Shown: positions 7,460 through 15,653, counted from the stretch's first letter. The stretch: 33,625 bases of DNA from an uncultured Sphingopyxis sp. (GCA_937957805.1 CALFXW010000014.1:1-33625), one strand, 5' to 3'. Notes: generated by a model not told the origin, from the letters alone. Translations and numbers: made by a program.

Positions 7460-9370
7460 TCAGTCTTTTTTGTCGTCTTCGACTTCGGAAAATTCGGCAT
7501 CGACGACATCATCATCGCCTGCCGCAGCTTCGGCAGCGGCATCACCGCTGGCCTGTTCTTTCTCATAAATGGCCTGACCCAGCTTCATTGCCACATTGGC
7601 AAGTTCGGTCGCCTTGGCCTTCATCGCTTCGGCATCGCCGCCTTCGACCGCCGATTTCGCCTCGGCAATCGCGGCTTCGATTTCGGCCTTGAGCGCGCCG
7701 TCCACCTTGTCACCATGTTCGGCAATCTGGCGTTCGGTGGTGTGGATCAGACTTTCGGCATTATTCTTTGCCTCTGCCGCGTCGCGGCGCACCTTGTCCT
7801 CTTCGGCAAATTGTTCAGCATCCTTCACCATCTGTTCGATGTCGGCATCGGACAAGCCGCCCGACGCCTGAATACGGATCTGCTGTTCCTTGCCCGTGCC
7901 CTTGTCCTTGGCCGACACGTTGACGATGCCGTTGGCGTCAATGTCAAAGGTCACTTCAATCTGTGGCACGCCGCGCGGTGCAGGCGGGATGCCGACAAGG
8001 TCAAACTGACCCAACATCTTGTTATCCGCTGCCATTTCGCGTTCGCCCTGCGCAACGCGAATGGTCACCGCCTGCTGATTGTCATCGGCAGTCGAATAAA
8101 CCTGACTTTTCTTGGTCGGGATGGTGGTGTTGCGGTCGATCATCCGCGTGAATACACCGCCCAGCGTTTCGATGCCCAGCGACAAGGGGGTCACGTCGAG
8201 CAGCAACACATCCTTGACATCGCCCTGCAACACGCCCGCCTGAATGGCAGCGCCCATCGCCACCACTTCGTCGGGGTTGACGCCGGTGTGGGGTTCTTTG
8301 CCGAAAAATTCCTTCACCACTTCGCGCACGCGCGGCATCCGCGTCATCCCGCCGACCAGCACAACTTCGTCGATGTCGCTGGCTTTCAGCCCGGCATCGG
8401 TCAGCGCCTTTTTCATCGGCGCTTTGGTGCGTTCGATCAGCGTCGCGACCATTTTTTCAAGGTCGGCGCGGGTCACCGTTTCGACGAGGTGGAGCGGCGT
8501 TGTCGCCCCCCCTTCCATCCGGGCGGTGATAAAGGGCAGGTTGATTTCGGTCTGCGCGGTGGAGGAAAGTTCGATCTTTGCCTTTTCCGCCGCTTCTTTC
8601 AGCCGTTGCAGCGCCAATTTGTCGGTGCGCAAATCCATCGATTCCTTGGCTTTGAAACGGTCGGCCAGCCATTCCACCAGCGTCGAGTCGAAATCTTCGC
8701 CGCCAAGGAAGGTGTCACCATTGGTCGATTTCACTTCAAAAACGCCATCCCCGATTTCGAGGATGGAAACGTCGAACGTGCCGCCGCCAAGGTCATAAAC
8801 GGCAATTGTCTTGCCGTCATTCTTGTCGAGACCATAAGCGAGCGCGGCCGCCGTCGGTTCGTTGATGATGCGCAATACCTCAAGCCCCGCAATCTGCCCG
8901 GCATCCTTGGTCGCCTGACGCTGCGCATCGTTGAAATATGCAGGAACGGTGATGACCGCTTGGCTGACGCTCTCACCCAGATAGGATTCGGCGGTTTCCT
9001 TCATTTTCTGGAGGATGAAGGCCGAAATTTGCGACGGGCTGTAATCTTCATCGCCCGCTTTTACCCATGCGTCGCCATTCTTGCCCTTGACGATAGAATA
9101 GGGGACGAGTTCGGTATCCTTCTTGGTCACGGGGTCATCAAAGCGACGCCCGATCAGCCGCTTGACCGCGAAAATCGTATTATCGCCATTGGTCACTGCC
9201 TGACGCTTTGCAGGCTGGCCGATCAGCCGTTCGCCATCCTTGGCAAAGGCGACGACCGACGGTGTGGTGCGCGCACCCTCTGCATTTTCGATCACTTTTG
9301 GCGTGCCGCCTTCCATCACCGAAACGCAGCTGTTGGTGGTGCCCAAATCGATACCGATGACTTTTGCCAT
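7460..9370 (-). CDS. dnaK: Molecular chaperone DnaK (Hsp70)
   Basis: 636 residues, normal length. The N-terminal ATPase domain has IGIDLGTTNSCV at residues 5-16, the phosphate-2 loop AVYDLGGGTFDVSILE, and VVLVGGMTRMPRV. The substrate-binding domain includes LLLDVTPLSLGIETLGG, and the protein ends in the acidic Hsp70 tail (DDDVVDAEFSEVEDD). It folds and refolds proteins in the cytoplasm with DnaJ and GrpE; dnaJ lies just downstream and grpE is at 12.6-13.1 kb in this window. ATG start with an AGAGGG ribosome site. Transcription is expected from a sigma-32-type promoter at 9432-9462. Confidence 0.98.
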   Translation of the reverse strand: MAKVIGIDLGTTNSCVSVMEGGTPKVIENAEGARTTPSVVAFAKDGERLIGQPAKRQAVTNGDNTIFAVKRLIGRRFDDPVTKKDTELVPYSIVKGKNGDAWVKAGDEDYSPSQISAFILQKMKETAESYLGESVSQAVITVPAYFNDAQRQATKDAGQIAGLEVLRIINEPTAAALAYGLDKNDGKTIAVYDLGGGTFDVSILEIGDGVFEVKSTNGDTFLGGEDFDSTLVEWLADRFKAKESMDLRTDKLALQRLKEAAEKAKIELSSTAQTEINLPFITARMEGGATTPLHLVETVTRADLEKMVATLIERTKAPMKKALTDAGLKASDIDEVVLVGGMTRMPRVREVVKEFFGKEPHTGVNPDEVVAMGAAIQAGVLQGDVKDVLLLDVTPLSLGIETLGGVFTRMIDRNTTIPTKKSQVYSTADDNQQAVTIRVAQGEREMAADNKMLGQFDLVGIPPAPRGVPQIEVTFDIDANGIVNVSAKDKGTGKEQQIRIQASGGLSDADIEQMVKDAEQFAEEDKVRRDAAEAKNNAESLIHTTERQIAEHGDKVDGALKAEIEAAIAEAKSAVEGGDAEAMKAKATELANVAMKLGQAIYEKEQASGDAAAEAAAGDDDVVDAEFSEVEDDKKD

Positions 9371-9431
9371 TTTAGCCCTCTAATCAGATATTGTACCAAG
9401 GCTGCGCCGCACGGGGCGCAACCGCTTGGGG

Positions 9432-9462
9432 CGGATATAGGAAGGCTTTTGGCTGCGACAAG
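9432..9462 (-). promoter_or_regulatory. Sigma-32 (RpoH) heat-shock promoter of dnaKJ
   Basis: Read leftward the sequence is CTTG (9462-9459), exactly 17 bases, then CCTATATCCG (9441-9432). This matches the alphaproteobacterial heat-shock consensus CTTG-N17/18-CYTATNTNNG at every informative position. The expected transcript start is near 9425, giving a leader of about 55 bases before dnaK. Confidence 0.8.
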
Positions 9463-9540
9463 CGGTTGGCATATGCGATGGATGCGATTATTTGCGCAAG
9501 GCGACGCACCCGGGCCGATGCCGGGGCGCATGGGTAGAGG

Positions 9541-10221
9541 ATGTCGAACATGCACCACCGCAATTTTCTTGTCGCCTTGCTGACCCTGTTGGCGGCGTTG
9601 TTTCTGGGTGCTTGTTCGGGGGAAACCGCCCCCACCCATATCAGCGCGCAGGGCGCGAGCGTGCGCGTAAACCCCAATCCGGGTGCGCCATGGGCGGCAT
9701 ATTTCACGCTGAAAGGGGGCGCCGAAACGCTGACCATCACCGGCGTTGCGGTGGATGGGGCGGCCCGCGCCGAACTGCATGAAAGCCGGATGGAAGGGGG
9801 CGTTGCCAATATGGCTGCGCTGTCGCGGATCAGCATAGCTGCGGGCGAAGATGTTGTTTTCCGCCCCGGTGGCAAACATGTCATGCTGTTTGATGTAACG
9901 CCCGCAGCGCGCGCCGCCGGGCAGATGACCTTGACGCTCAGCTTTGATGATGGTTCGACCTTGCCCATCGCGCTGGCCTTTGCGCCGCAAGCTGCGGCTG
10001 CAGCGGCACAAGTTCCGCCCATCGCGCCGGTGCAGCCCGTTCAGACCGACCAGCCTGTTCAGCCCGCCCATTCGCACCCATCTGCTGCATCCACCCGCGC
10101 GCCCGCCAATCGTGCACAGCTTGAACGGGTGGCACCCAGCGGCGGGCCGGTGACGATGCAGATTGACCGCGATGGCACAGCGCATGAAGTTGAACCCGCG
10201 CACGACAACCACCAACATTGA
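9541..10221 (+). CDS. PCu(A)C-type periplasmic copper-binding lipoprotein
   Basis: 226 residues. A lipoprotein signal peptide ends at LGAC (Cys25). The central domain (about 35-148) is a PCu(A)C domain with the complete copper-site spacing H80-X10-M91-X21-H113-X-M115. Proteins of this family carry Cu(I) in the periplasm and help assemble the CuA site of cytochrome oxidases. The C-terminal extension (about 150-226) is rich in Ala/Pro/Gln and then His (HSHPS, AHDNHQH), which may add metal binding. No cytochrome oxidase or Sco gene is adjacent. The TGA stop overlaps the ATG of the next gene (TGATG), indicating translational coupling. Confidence 0.88.
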   Translation: MSNMHHRNFLVALLTLLAALFLGACSGETAPTHISAQGASVRVNPNPGAPWAAYFTLKGGAETLTITGVAVDGAARAELHESRMEGGVANMAALSRISIAAGEDVVFRPGGKHVMLFDVTPAARAAGQMTLTLSFDDGSTLPIALAFAPQAAAAAAQVPPIAPVQPVQTDQPVQPAHSHPSAASTRAPANRAQLERVAPSGGPVTMQIDRDGTAHEVEPAHDNHQH

Positions 10222-10712
10222 TGGCGCACGCTGATTGTGATCGACCGTTAACGGCGGGGGAAGTTGCGCTGGCGCGCGCCATTTTTGGCGATACCATAAA
10301 TTATGATGATGTGCGCATCTGTCACCGTAAATGGGCGTTTTTCCAATCGCCACGTACGGTCATGGCCCCGATGGGCAATATCCATTTCCACCCGGCGGCC
10401 AAATTTTATGCCGATGATTTTTCGGTCGCCAAGCCCCATTTGCGCGCCTTGTTCGTCCATGAAATGGTGCATGTCTGGCAGGCGCAAACGCGCGGACGCT
10501 GGTTTCTGGTGCTGATGCGCTGGCCCTTTGATTTTTACCGCTATGCGCTGAAACCGGGCTGGCCGCTCAAAAAATATGGGCTGGAACAACAGGCCGAGAT
10601 CGTCGCCCATTATTATCTGCTGTCCATTGGCGAACGGGTGGCGGGTGCGCCCTCGCTCGCATCCTATCGTGCCATCCTGCCCGATGATTGGCCCGCCCAC
10701 CAAATCCAATAG
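10221..10712 (+). CDS. 'vgr-related' protein with HExxH zincin-like motif
   Basis: 163 residues from the ATG at 10221, which overlaps the upstream stop; TTG at 10218 is possible. The motif HEMVHVWQ (His80, Glu81, His84) looks like a zinc-metallopeptidase core. EQQAEIVAHYYLL further on could offer a third ligand. There is no signal peptide or clear membrane helix beyond the LVLMRWPFDFYRY hydrophobic patch. Sphingomonad homologues are usually labelled 'vgr related protein'; no activity is established to my knowledge. Coupling to a copper-chaperone lipoprotein may hint at metal handling, but that is inference. Confidence 0.75.
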   Translation: MAHADCDRPLTAGEVALARAIFGDTINYDDVRICHRKWAFFQSPRTVMAPMGNIHFHPAAKFYADDFSVAKPHLRALFVHEMVHVWQAQTRGRWFLVLMRWPFDFYRYALKPGWPLKKYGLEQQAEIVAHYYLLSIGERVAGAPSLASYRAILPDDWPAHQIQ

Positions 10713-10721
10713 TCTTGACGA

Positions 10722-10743
10722 TTTGGTATCGCATGATACCAAA
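10722..10743. promoter_or_regulatory. Operator-like perfect palindrome upstream of the IDO gene
   Basis: Perfect 9-bp inverted arms TTTGGTATC and GATACCAAA are separated by four bases (GCAT). TTGACG, a good -35 hexamer, lies directly before it at 10715-10720. It is in the gap between the HExxH gene and the dioxygenase gene, about 95 bases before the latter. The shape suits a dimeric repressor site (GntR/FadR-like sites often have TGGT...ACCA); the binding protein is unknown. Confidence 0.55.
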
Positions 10744-10836
10744 GGCGCGGGGGGAATATGCGGCGGCCAATGGCCCACCTGCGCCCCCCAAGCATAAGGG
10801 GCGGCCAAACCCGCGCCCCGCCGTTTGAGCAAAATC

Positions 10837-11997
10837 ATGCAACTTTCTGACTATCAAATGTCCGCCGCGCGCGGCTTTTTGTCGCATTTTGAGCTGGCCG
10901 ATATTGAATTGCCGAGCGAATTTGCCCCGCTGGAGGATGCGGCGGCCAATTTATCGGGCCTGATGTCCTCTGGCCGGGTGCGCCATTGGCTGGGCCAATT
11001 GCCCGAAATTGACCTTGGCCAGTTCGCGGCAGAGGCGGATGAGGATGTCGTGCGCGCCGCGATGGTGCGGTTGAGCTTCCTTGTTCAGGCCTATGTCTGG
11101 GGTGAGGCGGATGCAGCGCAAAGCCTGCCTGCCAACCTTGCCAAGCCGATGGTCGCGGTTGCCGACCGGCTGGGGCAGGCGCCCTTGCTCCCCTATTCGG
11201 CCTATGTGCTCGACAATTGGACGCGGCTCGACCGCGAAGCCCCCATTGCTCTCGACAATATCCACATGGTGCAGAATTTCATCGGCGGGGATGATGAAAA
11301 CTGGTTCGTTATGGTGCATGTCGCCATCGAAGCGGCGGCGGGTCAAGCATTGCAATTGGGCTGCGAAATCGTCGATTGCGCCAAAAATGGTGATGTCGCT
11401 GGGGCAACAGCACGGCTCGAAAAAATGGCCGATGTTTGGGTAGCAATTAACGCGGCTTTTGACCGTATGCCCGAACGCTGCGACCCCTATATCTATTACC
11501 ACCGCGTGCGCCCCTATATCCACGGCTGGGCGAATAACCCGGCGCTGCCCGATGGCCTTGTCTATCAGGGGGTCGATCGTTTCGCGGGCAAGGGGCAGGC
11601 GTTTCGCGGCCAGACCGGTTCGCAATCGTCCATCGTGCCGGCGATGGATGCGCTGTTCGGGGTGGACCATAGCGCCGACCCGCTGCGCGCATTCCTCGAC
11701 GAATTGCACCAATATCGCCCGGTGTCCCACCGCCGCTTTATCGATGATTTGCGCGCGCAATCGACACTGCGTCACTTTGCGATTGCGGCCAATGACGGCG
11801 CGCTCAAAGACGCATTCAACGCGATTGTGGAGGCGGTGGCCCGTTTCCGCACCCGCCACCTTGAATATGCGGCAAGCTATATCAACAAACAGGCATCGAC
11901 CGGCCCCGGCAATGATACCGATGTCGGGACGGGCGGGACGCCGTTTATGAAATATCTGAAAAAGCACCGCGACGAGAACCGCGCGCAGACGATTTAG
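10837..11997 (+). CDS. Indoleamine 2,3-dioxygenase-family heme protein
   Basis: 386 residues from the ATG at 10837; a TTG at 10825 would add four. Family landmarks: LPYSAYVLDNW, DENWFVMVHVAIEA, FRGQTGSQSSIVPAMDALFGV, the proximal-heme-ligand region RFRTRHLEYAASYI, and GTGGTPFMKYLKKHRDE near the C-terminus. Enzymes of this family open the indole ring of L-tryptophan to N-formylkynurenine. No kynureninase or formamidase gene is adjacent, so the physiological substrate is uncertain; some bacterial members have weak tryptophan activity. No strong ribosome site is visible, which leaves the start uncertain. A perfect palindrome upstream suggests repressor control. Confidence 0.9.
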   Translation: MQLSDYQMSAARGFLSHFELADIELPSEFAPLEDAAANLSGLMSSGRVRHWLGQLPEIDLGQFAAEADEDVVRAAMVRLSFLVQAYVWGEADAAQSLPANLAKPMVAVADRLGQAPLLPYSAYVLDNWTRLDREAPIALDNIHMVQNFIGGDDENWFVMVHVAIEAAAGQALQLGCEIVDCAKNGDVAGATARLEKMADVWVAINAAFDRMPERCDPYIYYHRVRPYIHGWANNPALPDGLVYQGVDRFAGKGQAFRGQTGSQSSIVPAMDALFGVDHSADPLRAFLDELHQYRPVSHRRFIDDLRAQSTLRHFAIAANDGALKDAFNAIVEAVARFRTRHLEYAASYINKQASTGPGNDTDVGTGGTPFMKYLKKHRDENRAQTI

Positions 11998-12025
11998 TAT
12001 TGCGCTGGTTAAGCATGGCGATAGG

Positions 12026-12051
12026 CTCCCCCGGGGATTTCTCCGGGGGAG
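12026..12051 (+). promoter_or_regulatory. Hairpin enclosing the ribosome site of the PH-domain gene
   Basis: A 9-bp perfect stem pairs CTCCCCCGG (12026-12034) with CCGGGGGAG (12043-12051), with an 8-nt loop. The 3' arm contains the GGGGGAG Shine-Dalgarno, four bases before the ATG at 12056. It could be a translational switch or the terminator of the upstream dioxygenase gene; there is no U-run, which argues for the former. Confidence 0.6.
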
Positions 12052-12055
12052 TGTC

Positions 12056-12571
12056 ATGCAAAATCTGCCGCATCAATTTCGTTCCTCTACACTGGGCTGG
12101 CTGCTCGGCACCATCGCCGGTTGGGGGACGTTGCTGCTCGCCATAGCGGGGCCGGTTGGCATGGTGCTGGCGGGTGGCGGCATTTTGCCGATACCCGCTT
12201 GGGCACCCTTGATGCTGAGTTTATTGGCGCTCGCCATCCTTATCTGGGTGTGGATTGAAAACCTCGCCGCCCGTTATGATTTGAGTGAGGACAGGCTGAC
12301 CATCCGGCGCGGCATTTTCATCAAAAGCGTGGATGATATTGAATTATATCGGGTAAAGGATGTGCGGCTCGACTTTTCGCTGATCAACCAGATGGCGGGC
12401 ATCGGCACAATCAGCATCGATTCTAGCGACGAGACGACGGCGAGCGCGCGGCTCGCCATGCGGCATGTCGCAGGCGCCGCGATGCTGCGCGAACAAATGC
12501 GCAGCCTTGTGGAGGCGGCGCGCCTGAATCGTCGGGTACGCGAAGTGGACATTGGCCATGACGGATTTTGA
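12056..12571 (+). CDS. Bacterial PH-domain membrane protein
   Basis: 171 residues. Two membrane helices (about 14-40 and 48-67) are followed by a bacterial PH domain of the YdbS/bPH2 type (about 70-150): RYDLSEDRLTIRRGIFIKSVDDIELYRVKDVRLDFSLINQMAGIGTISI is typical. The domain faces the cytoplasm by positive-inside reasoning; family members have no firm biochemical role. It lies 58 bases after the dioxygenase gene and converges on grpE with only six bases between the genes. Its ribosome site is inside a strong hairpin. Confidence 0.85.
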   Translation: MQNLPHQFRSSTLGWLLGTIAGWGTLLLAIAGPVGMVLAGGGILPIPAWAPLMLSLLALAILIWVWIENLAARYDLSEDRLTIRRGIFIKSVDDIELYRVKDVRLDFSLINQMAGIGTISIDSSDETTASARLAMRHVAGAAMLREQMRSLVEAARLNRRVREVDIGHDGF

Positions 12572-12577
12572 AGATTT

Positions 12578-13111
12578 TTACCCCGCCTTGGCAACGGCCA
12601 CCAGCGCGGGGCGCAGCAGCCTGTCCTTAATGCGATACCCCGCCTGAATTTCCTGCACGATGGTGCCCGATTCTGCATCCGCGCTCGGCACCTCCATCAT
12701 CGCCTGATGGCAATTGGGGTCGAGCGGCAGCCCCATGGCGGCGACGCGGGTGATGCCATGGCGTTCAAACACGCTGGCCAATTCGCGCGACGTCGCCTCT
12801 ATGCCTGCAACCAGCGGGCCCCAGACGGCATCCTCTGCCGCCCCTTCGGGCAGGGTGTCGAGCGCGCGGGCCATATTGTCAGCCACCGACAAAATATCGC
12901 GGGCAAATTTGGTCGCGGCATAGGCGTGCGCGTCCGACAAATCCTTTTCGGCGCGGCGGCGGACATTCTGCACCTCCGCCTTGGCGTAGAGCGCTGCTTG
13001 ATTGGCCTCTGCCAGTGCGGATTCCAATTCGGCAATGCGCTCTGCCGCAGCATCCTCTGCCACGGTTTCTTCGATTTCGGGGGTCGTTTCAGGCAAGTCG
13101 TTCATGATCAT
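12578..13111 (-). CDS. grpE: Nucleotide exchange factor GrpE
   Basis: 177 residues. An acidic N-terminal tail leads to a long coiled-coil helix (about 22-75: RIAELESALAEANQAALYAKAEVQNVRRRAEKD) and the C-terminal beta-domain with the GrpE signature region (HGITRVAAMGLPLDPNCHQAMMEV...GTIVQEIQAGYRIKDRLLRPALVAVAK). It releases ADP from DnaK. The ATG overlaps the hrcA stop (ATGA), so the two are translationally coupled; a second in-frame ATG two codons later is an alternative start. Confidence 0.96.
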   Translation of the reverse strand: MIMNDLPETTPEIEETVAEDAAAERIAELESALAEANQAALYAKAEVQNVRRRAEKDLSDAHAYAATKFARDILSVADNMARALDTLPEGAAEDAVWGPLVAGIEATSRELASVFERHGITRVAAMGLPLDPNCHQAMMEVPSADAESGTIVQEIQAGYRIKDRLLRPALVAVAKAG

Positions 13112-14181
13112 CCAAGCAGTTTTGACAATGTTTGCGCGGTAAAATCCACCATCGGGACAATCCGTGCATAATTAAGCCGGGTCGGGCCGATCACCCCGAC
13201 CACCCCGATGACGCGACCGTCGCTGCCATGCCAGGGTGCCGCGATGACCGATGATCCGGTTAGGGCGAATAATTTATTTTCAGAGCCGATGAAAATGCGC
13301 GTTGACGCCCCTTCACCCGCCTCTTGCAATAAATGGGCAATTTCCTGCTGGGTTTCAAGCTCATCGAGCAATTGGCGCACCCGTTCAATGTCGCCGAGCG
13401 CATTTTCGTCGAGCAAATGTGATTGACCGCGCACGATTAAAACCGGCCGTTCGCTCTGGTCCGCGCTCCACAACGCAATCCCCTTGGCGACCAAAGATGC
13501 CGCCGCCCGATCCATCTCTATGCGCATATGCGCCATCGCTGCGCGCAATGTCCCGATCGCTTCGCCGAGCGTCCGTCCGGCAAAATGGGCGTTGATATAA
13601 TTGGCTGCGATGGTGAGTGCGGCAGAATCCAGACTGCGCGCGACGTCGAACACCCGGTTTTCGACACTGCCATCCTGCCCGACGATGACGGCGAGCGCCT
13701 GCACATCCGACAGGCGGACAAAGGCCAGTTGTTTCAGCCTTTTTTCCTGCCCCGGCACGAGGATGAGGCCCGCACAGGCCGCAAGGTCGGACAATGCGGC
13801 AGAGGCATTGGCCAGCGCATTTTCAACGGGGCCGGTGGCACTGGCCCCGACCACCGCCTCTATCTGTGCGCGTTCGGCCGCGCTCGGTTCGCCAACCTGC
13901 ATCATGCCATCGACGAACAGACGCAGCCCGGTTTCGGTTGGCACGCGGCCCGCGCTGGTATGCGGCGCGGCGAGCAACCCCGCCTCCTCCAAATCCTGCA
14001 TCACATTGCGGATAGAGGCGGGGGAAAGGTTGATCGCCCCCTGCCGCGACAGGGTGCGCGAACCAACCGGCTGGCCGCCCTGCAAATATGCCTCCACCAC
14101 CAAGCGGAAAACATGGCGCGCCCGGTCGTTCAGGTCGGCGTGCGCGGACGCCGGGTTTCGGGATGATGCGGTGGGGGCCAT
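13108..14181 (-). CDS. hrcA: Heat-inducible transcription repressor HrcA
   Basis: 357 residues. An N-terminal winged helix (about 18-90: ARHVFRLVVEAYLQGGQPVGSRTLSRQ...LSPASIRNVMQDLEEAGLL...HTSAGRVPT) is followed by the HrcA regulatory domain (NKLFALTGSSVIAAPW, GVVGVIGPTRLNYARIVPMVDFTAQTL). HrcA binds CIRCE operators, usually at groESL, with GroEL as co-repressor. No CIRCE inverted repeat was found in this window. It forms an operon with grpE and is divergent from rph. ATG start. Confidence 0.97.
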   Translation of the reverse strand: MAPTASSRNPASAHADLNDRARHVFRLVVEAYLQGGQPVGSRTLSRQGAINLSPASIRNVMQDLEEAGLLAAPHTSAGRVPTETGLRLFVDGMMQVGEPSAAERAQIEAVVGASATGPVENALANASAALSDLAACAGLILVPGQEKRLKQLAFVRLSDVQALAVIVGQDGSVENRVFDVARSLDSAALTIAANYINAHFAGRTLGEAIGTLRAAMAHMRIEMDRAAASLVAKGIALWSADQSERPVLIVRGQSHLLDENALGDIERVRQLLDELETQQEIAHLLQEAGEGASTRIFIGSENKLFALTGSSVIAAPWHGSDGRVIGVVGVIGPTRLNYARIVPMVDFTAQTLSKLLG

Positions 14182-14185
14182 GGGG

Positions 14186-14216
14186 CAGATGTAGCGATGC
14201 GGGCCATTTGCTCAAG
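14186..14216 (-). promoter_or_regulatory. Possible sigma-32-like promoter of hrcA-grpE
   Basis: Read leftward: CTTG (14216-14213), 17 bases, then GCTACATCTG (14195-14186). This agrees with five of seven informative positions of the alphaproteobacterial -10 block CYTATNTNNG. It sits so close to the hrcA ATG that the mRNA would be nearly leaderless; a weak call. Confidence 0.3.
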
Positions 14217-14302
14217 TGCCTGTGTGGGGGCGGGGGGGGCTGGCGTCATGGCGTGACTATGTTTAGGGGCGCGGTCATCATTACCAACAGGGATATTTGA
14301 CT

Positions 14303-15019
14303 ATGCGCCATTCGGGCCGCGCCGCTGACCAGATGCGGACAATCAGCATCGAAACCAATTTCACCCGCCATGCGGAGGGGAGCGCGCTGATCGGCTTTGG
14401 CGATACCAAGGTGTTGGTGACCGCCAGCGTCGATGAAAAAGTCCCCGGCTGGATGCGCGGCAAGGGTGCAGGCTGGGTGACCGCCGAATATGGCATGTTG
14501 CCGCGTGCCACCCATACGCGCGGGAATCGCGAAGCTGCAAAGGGCAAGCAGTCGGGACGAACACAGGAAATACAACGACTTATTGGCCGAAGCTTGCGCG
14601 CAGTCACAGATATGAAATTGCTGGGTGAGCGACAAATCATCATCGATTGTGATGTGATTCAGGCCGACGGTGGCACGCGGACGGCGGCCATTTCGGGCGG
14701 ATGGGTCGCGCTGCGGCTGGCGATTGATGGCCTGATGCAATCGGGCGCAATTGCCAATGACCCGCTGACCGGACAGATTGCGGCGGTCAGTTGCGGGATT
14801 GTCGCGGGCACGCCGGTGCTCGACCTTGATTATGACGAGGATTCGAGCGCCGAGGCCGACGCCAATTTTGTCCTTCTGGGTGACGGGCGACTTGCCGAGG
14901 TGCAGGCAACCGCTGAGGGCGCACCCTATGATGAGGAGGCGTTGTTGCGGCTGCTGCGCCTCGCGCGGATAGGTTGTGCGGATATTTTTGCGGCACAGCG
15001 CGCCGCCTGCGGCCGGTAG
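14303..15019 (+). CDS. rph: Ribonuclease PH
   Basis: 238 residues from the ATG at 14303, the usual length; a TTG two codons upstream is less likely. The sequence is highly typical: MRHSGRAADQMR at the N-terminus, GDTKVLVTASV, GWVTAEYGMLPRATHTR, KGKQSGRTQEIQRLIGRSLRAV, DCDVIQADGGTRTAAI. It trims tRNA 3' ends phosphorolytically. It starts the rightward cluster rph-rdgB-hemW, divergent from hrcA-grpE, a common alphaproteobacterial arrangement. Confidence 0.97.
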   Translation: MRHSGRAADQMRTISIETNFTRHAEGSALIGFGDTKVLVTASVDEKVPGWMRGKGAGWVTAEYGMLPRATHTRGNREAAKGKQSGRTQEIQRLIGRSLRAVTDMKLLGERQIIIDCDVIQADGGTRTAAISGGWVALRLAIDGLMQSGAIANDPLTGQIAAVSCGIVAGTPVLDLDYDEDSSAEADANFVLLGDGRLAEVQATAEGAPYDEEALLRLLRLARIGCADIFAAQRAACGR

Positions 15020-15023
15020 GGCG

Positions 15024-15653
15024 ATGGCCCGCAAACTTGCCCCCGGCCAATTGGTCATCGCGACGCACAATGCAGGGAAATTGCGCGAAATCAGCGCCTT
15101 GCTCAGCCCCTATGGCATGGAAATATTGTCGGCGGGCGAACTGGGGCTGCCCGAACCGGCCGAAACCGGCACCAGTTTTGCTGAAAATGCGACGATAAAG
15201 GCGCTGGCCAGCGCGCGCGCGGCGGGGCTGCCCGCGCTCGCCGATGACAGCGGCCTTGCCGTTGACGCCTTGGGTGGCCGCCCAGGCGTTTATACCGCCG
15301 ATTGGGCCGAGCGGCAGGCGTTTGAGGGCGAACCGGGCCGCGACTGGTATATGGCGATGGGCAAGGTTGAAGGGATGTTGTGCGAACAGGGCGCGGGCGT
15401 CGACCGCAGCGCCGCATTCCATTGCACGCTGGCGCTGGCATGGCCCGATGATCATGTCGAAATTTTTGCAGGCCAAGTGGCGGGCAATCTGGTCTGGCCG
15501 CCGCGTGGGGCGCGCGGTTTTGGCTATGACCCGGTGTTCGTCGCCGACGGCATGACGCACAGTTTTGCCGAAATAGACCCCGCGCAAAAACAGGCGATGT
15601 CGCACCGCGCCCATGCCTTTGCGCTGATGGTTGCGGCGGTTTTTGGGCCTTGA
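15024..15653 (+). CDS. rdgB: dITP/XTP pyrophosphatase (RdgB/HAM1)
   Basis: 209 residues from the ATG at 15024, four bases after the rph stop. Motifs of the HAM1 family: IATHNAGKLREI (about 12-23), SFAENATIKA, ADDSGLAVDALGGRPGVYTADWAE, GARGFGYDPVF and MSHRAHAF. The enzyme hydrolyses non-canonical purine triphosphates to monophosphates, keeping inosine and xanthosine out of DNA. A longer in-frame start at 14976 would overlap rph and is unlikely. The stop overlaps the hemW ATG. Confidence 0.96.
   Translation: MARKLAPGQLVIATHNAGKLREISALLSPYGMEILSAGELGLPEPAETGTSFAENATIKALASARAAGLPALADDSGLAVDALGGRPGVYTADWAERQAFEGEPGRDWYMAMGKVEGMLCEQGAGVDRSAAFHCTLALAWPDDHVEIFAGQVAGNLVWPPRGARGFGYDPVFVADGMTHSFAEIDPAQKQAMSHRAHAFALMVAAVFGP

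Noticed and set aside
7715..9583. Long rightward frame antisense to dnaK (622 codons)
   Set aside because: It is a shadow of the dnaK reading frame in high-G+C sequence; it matches no family and has basic low-complexity composition.
14221..14241. G-quadruplex between hrcA and rph
   Set aside because: There are long G-runs but only about two separated tracts, which is not a standard four-tract quadruplex.
14182..14302. CIRCE operator near hrcA
   Set aside because: No TTAGCACTC-N9-GAGTGCTAA-like inverted repeat is visible there or before dnaK.
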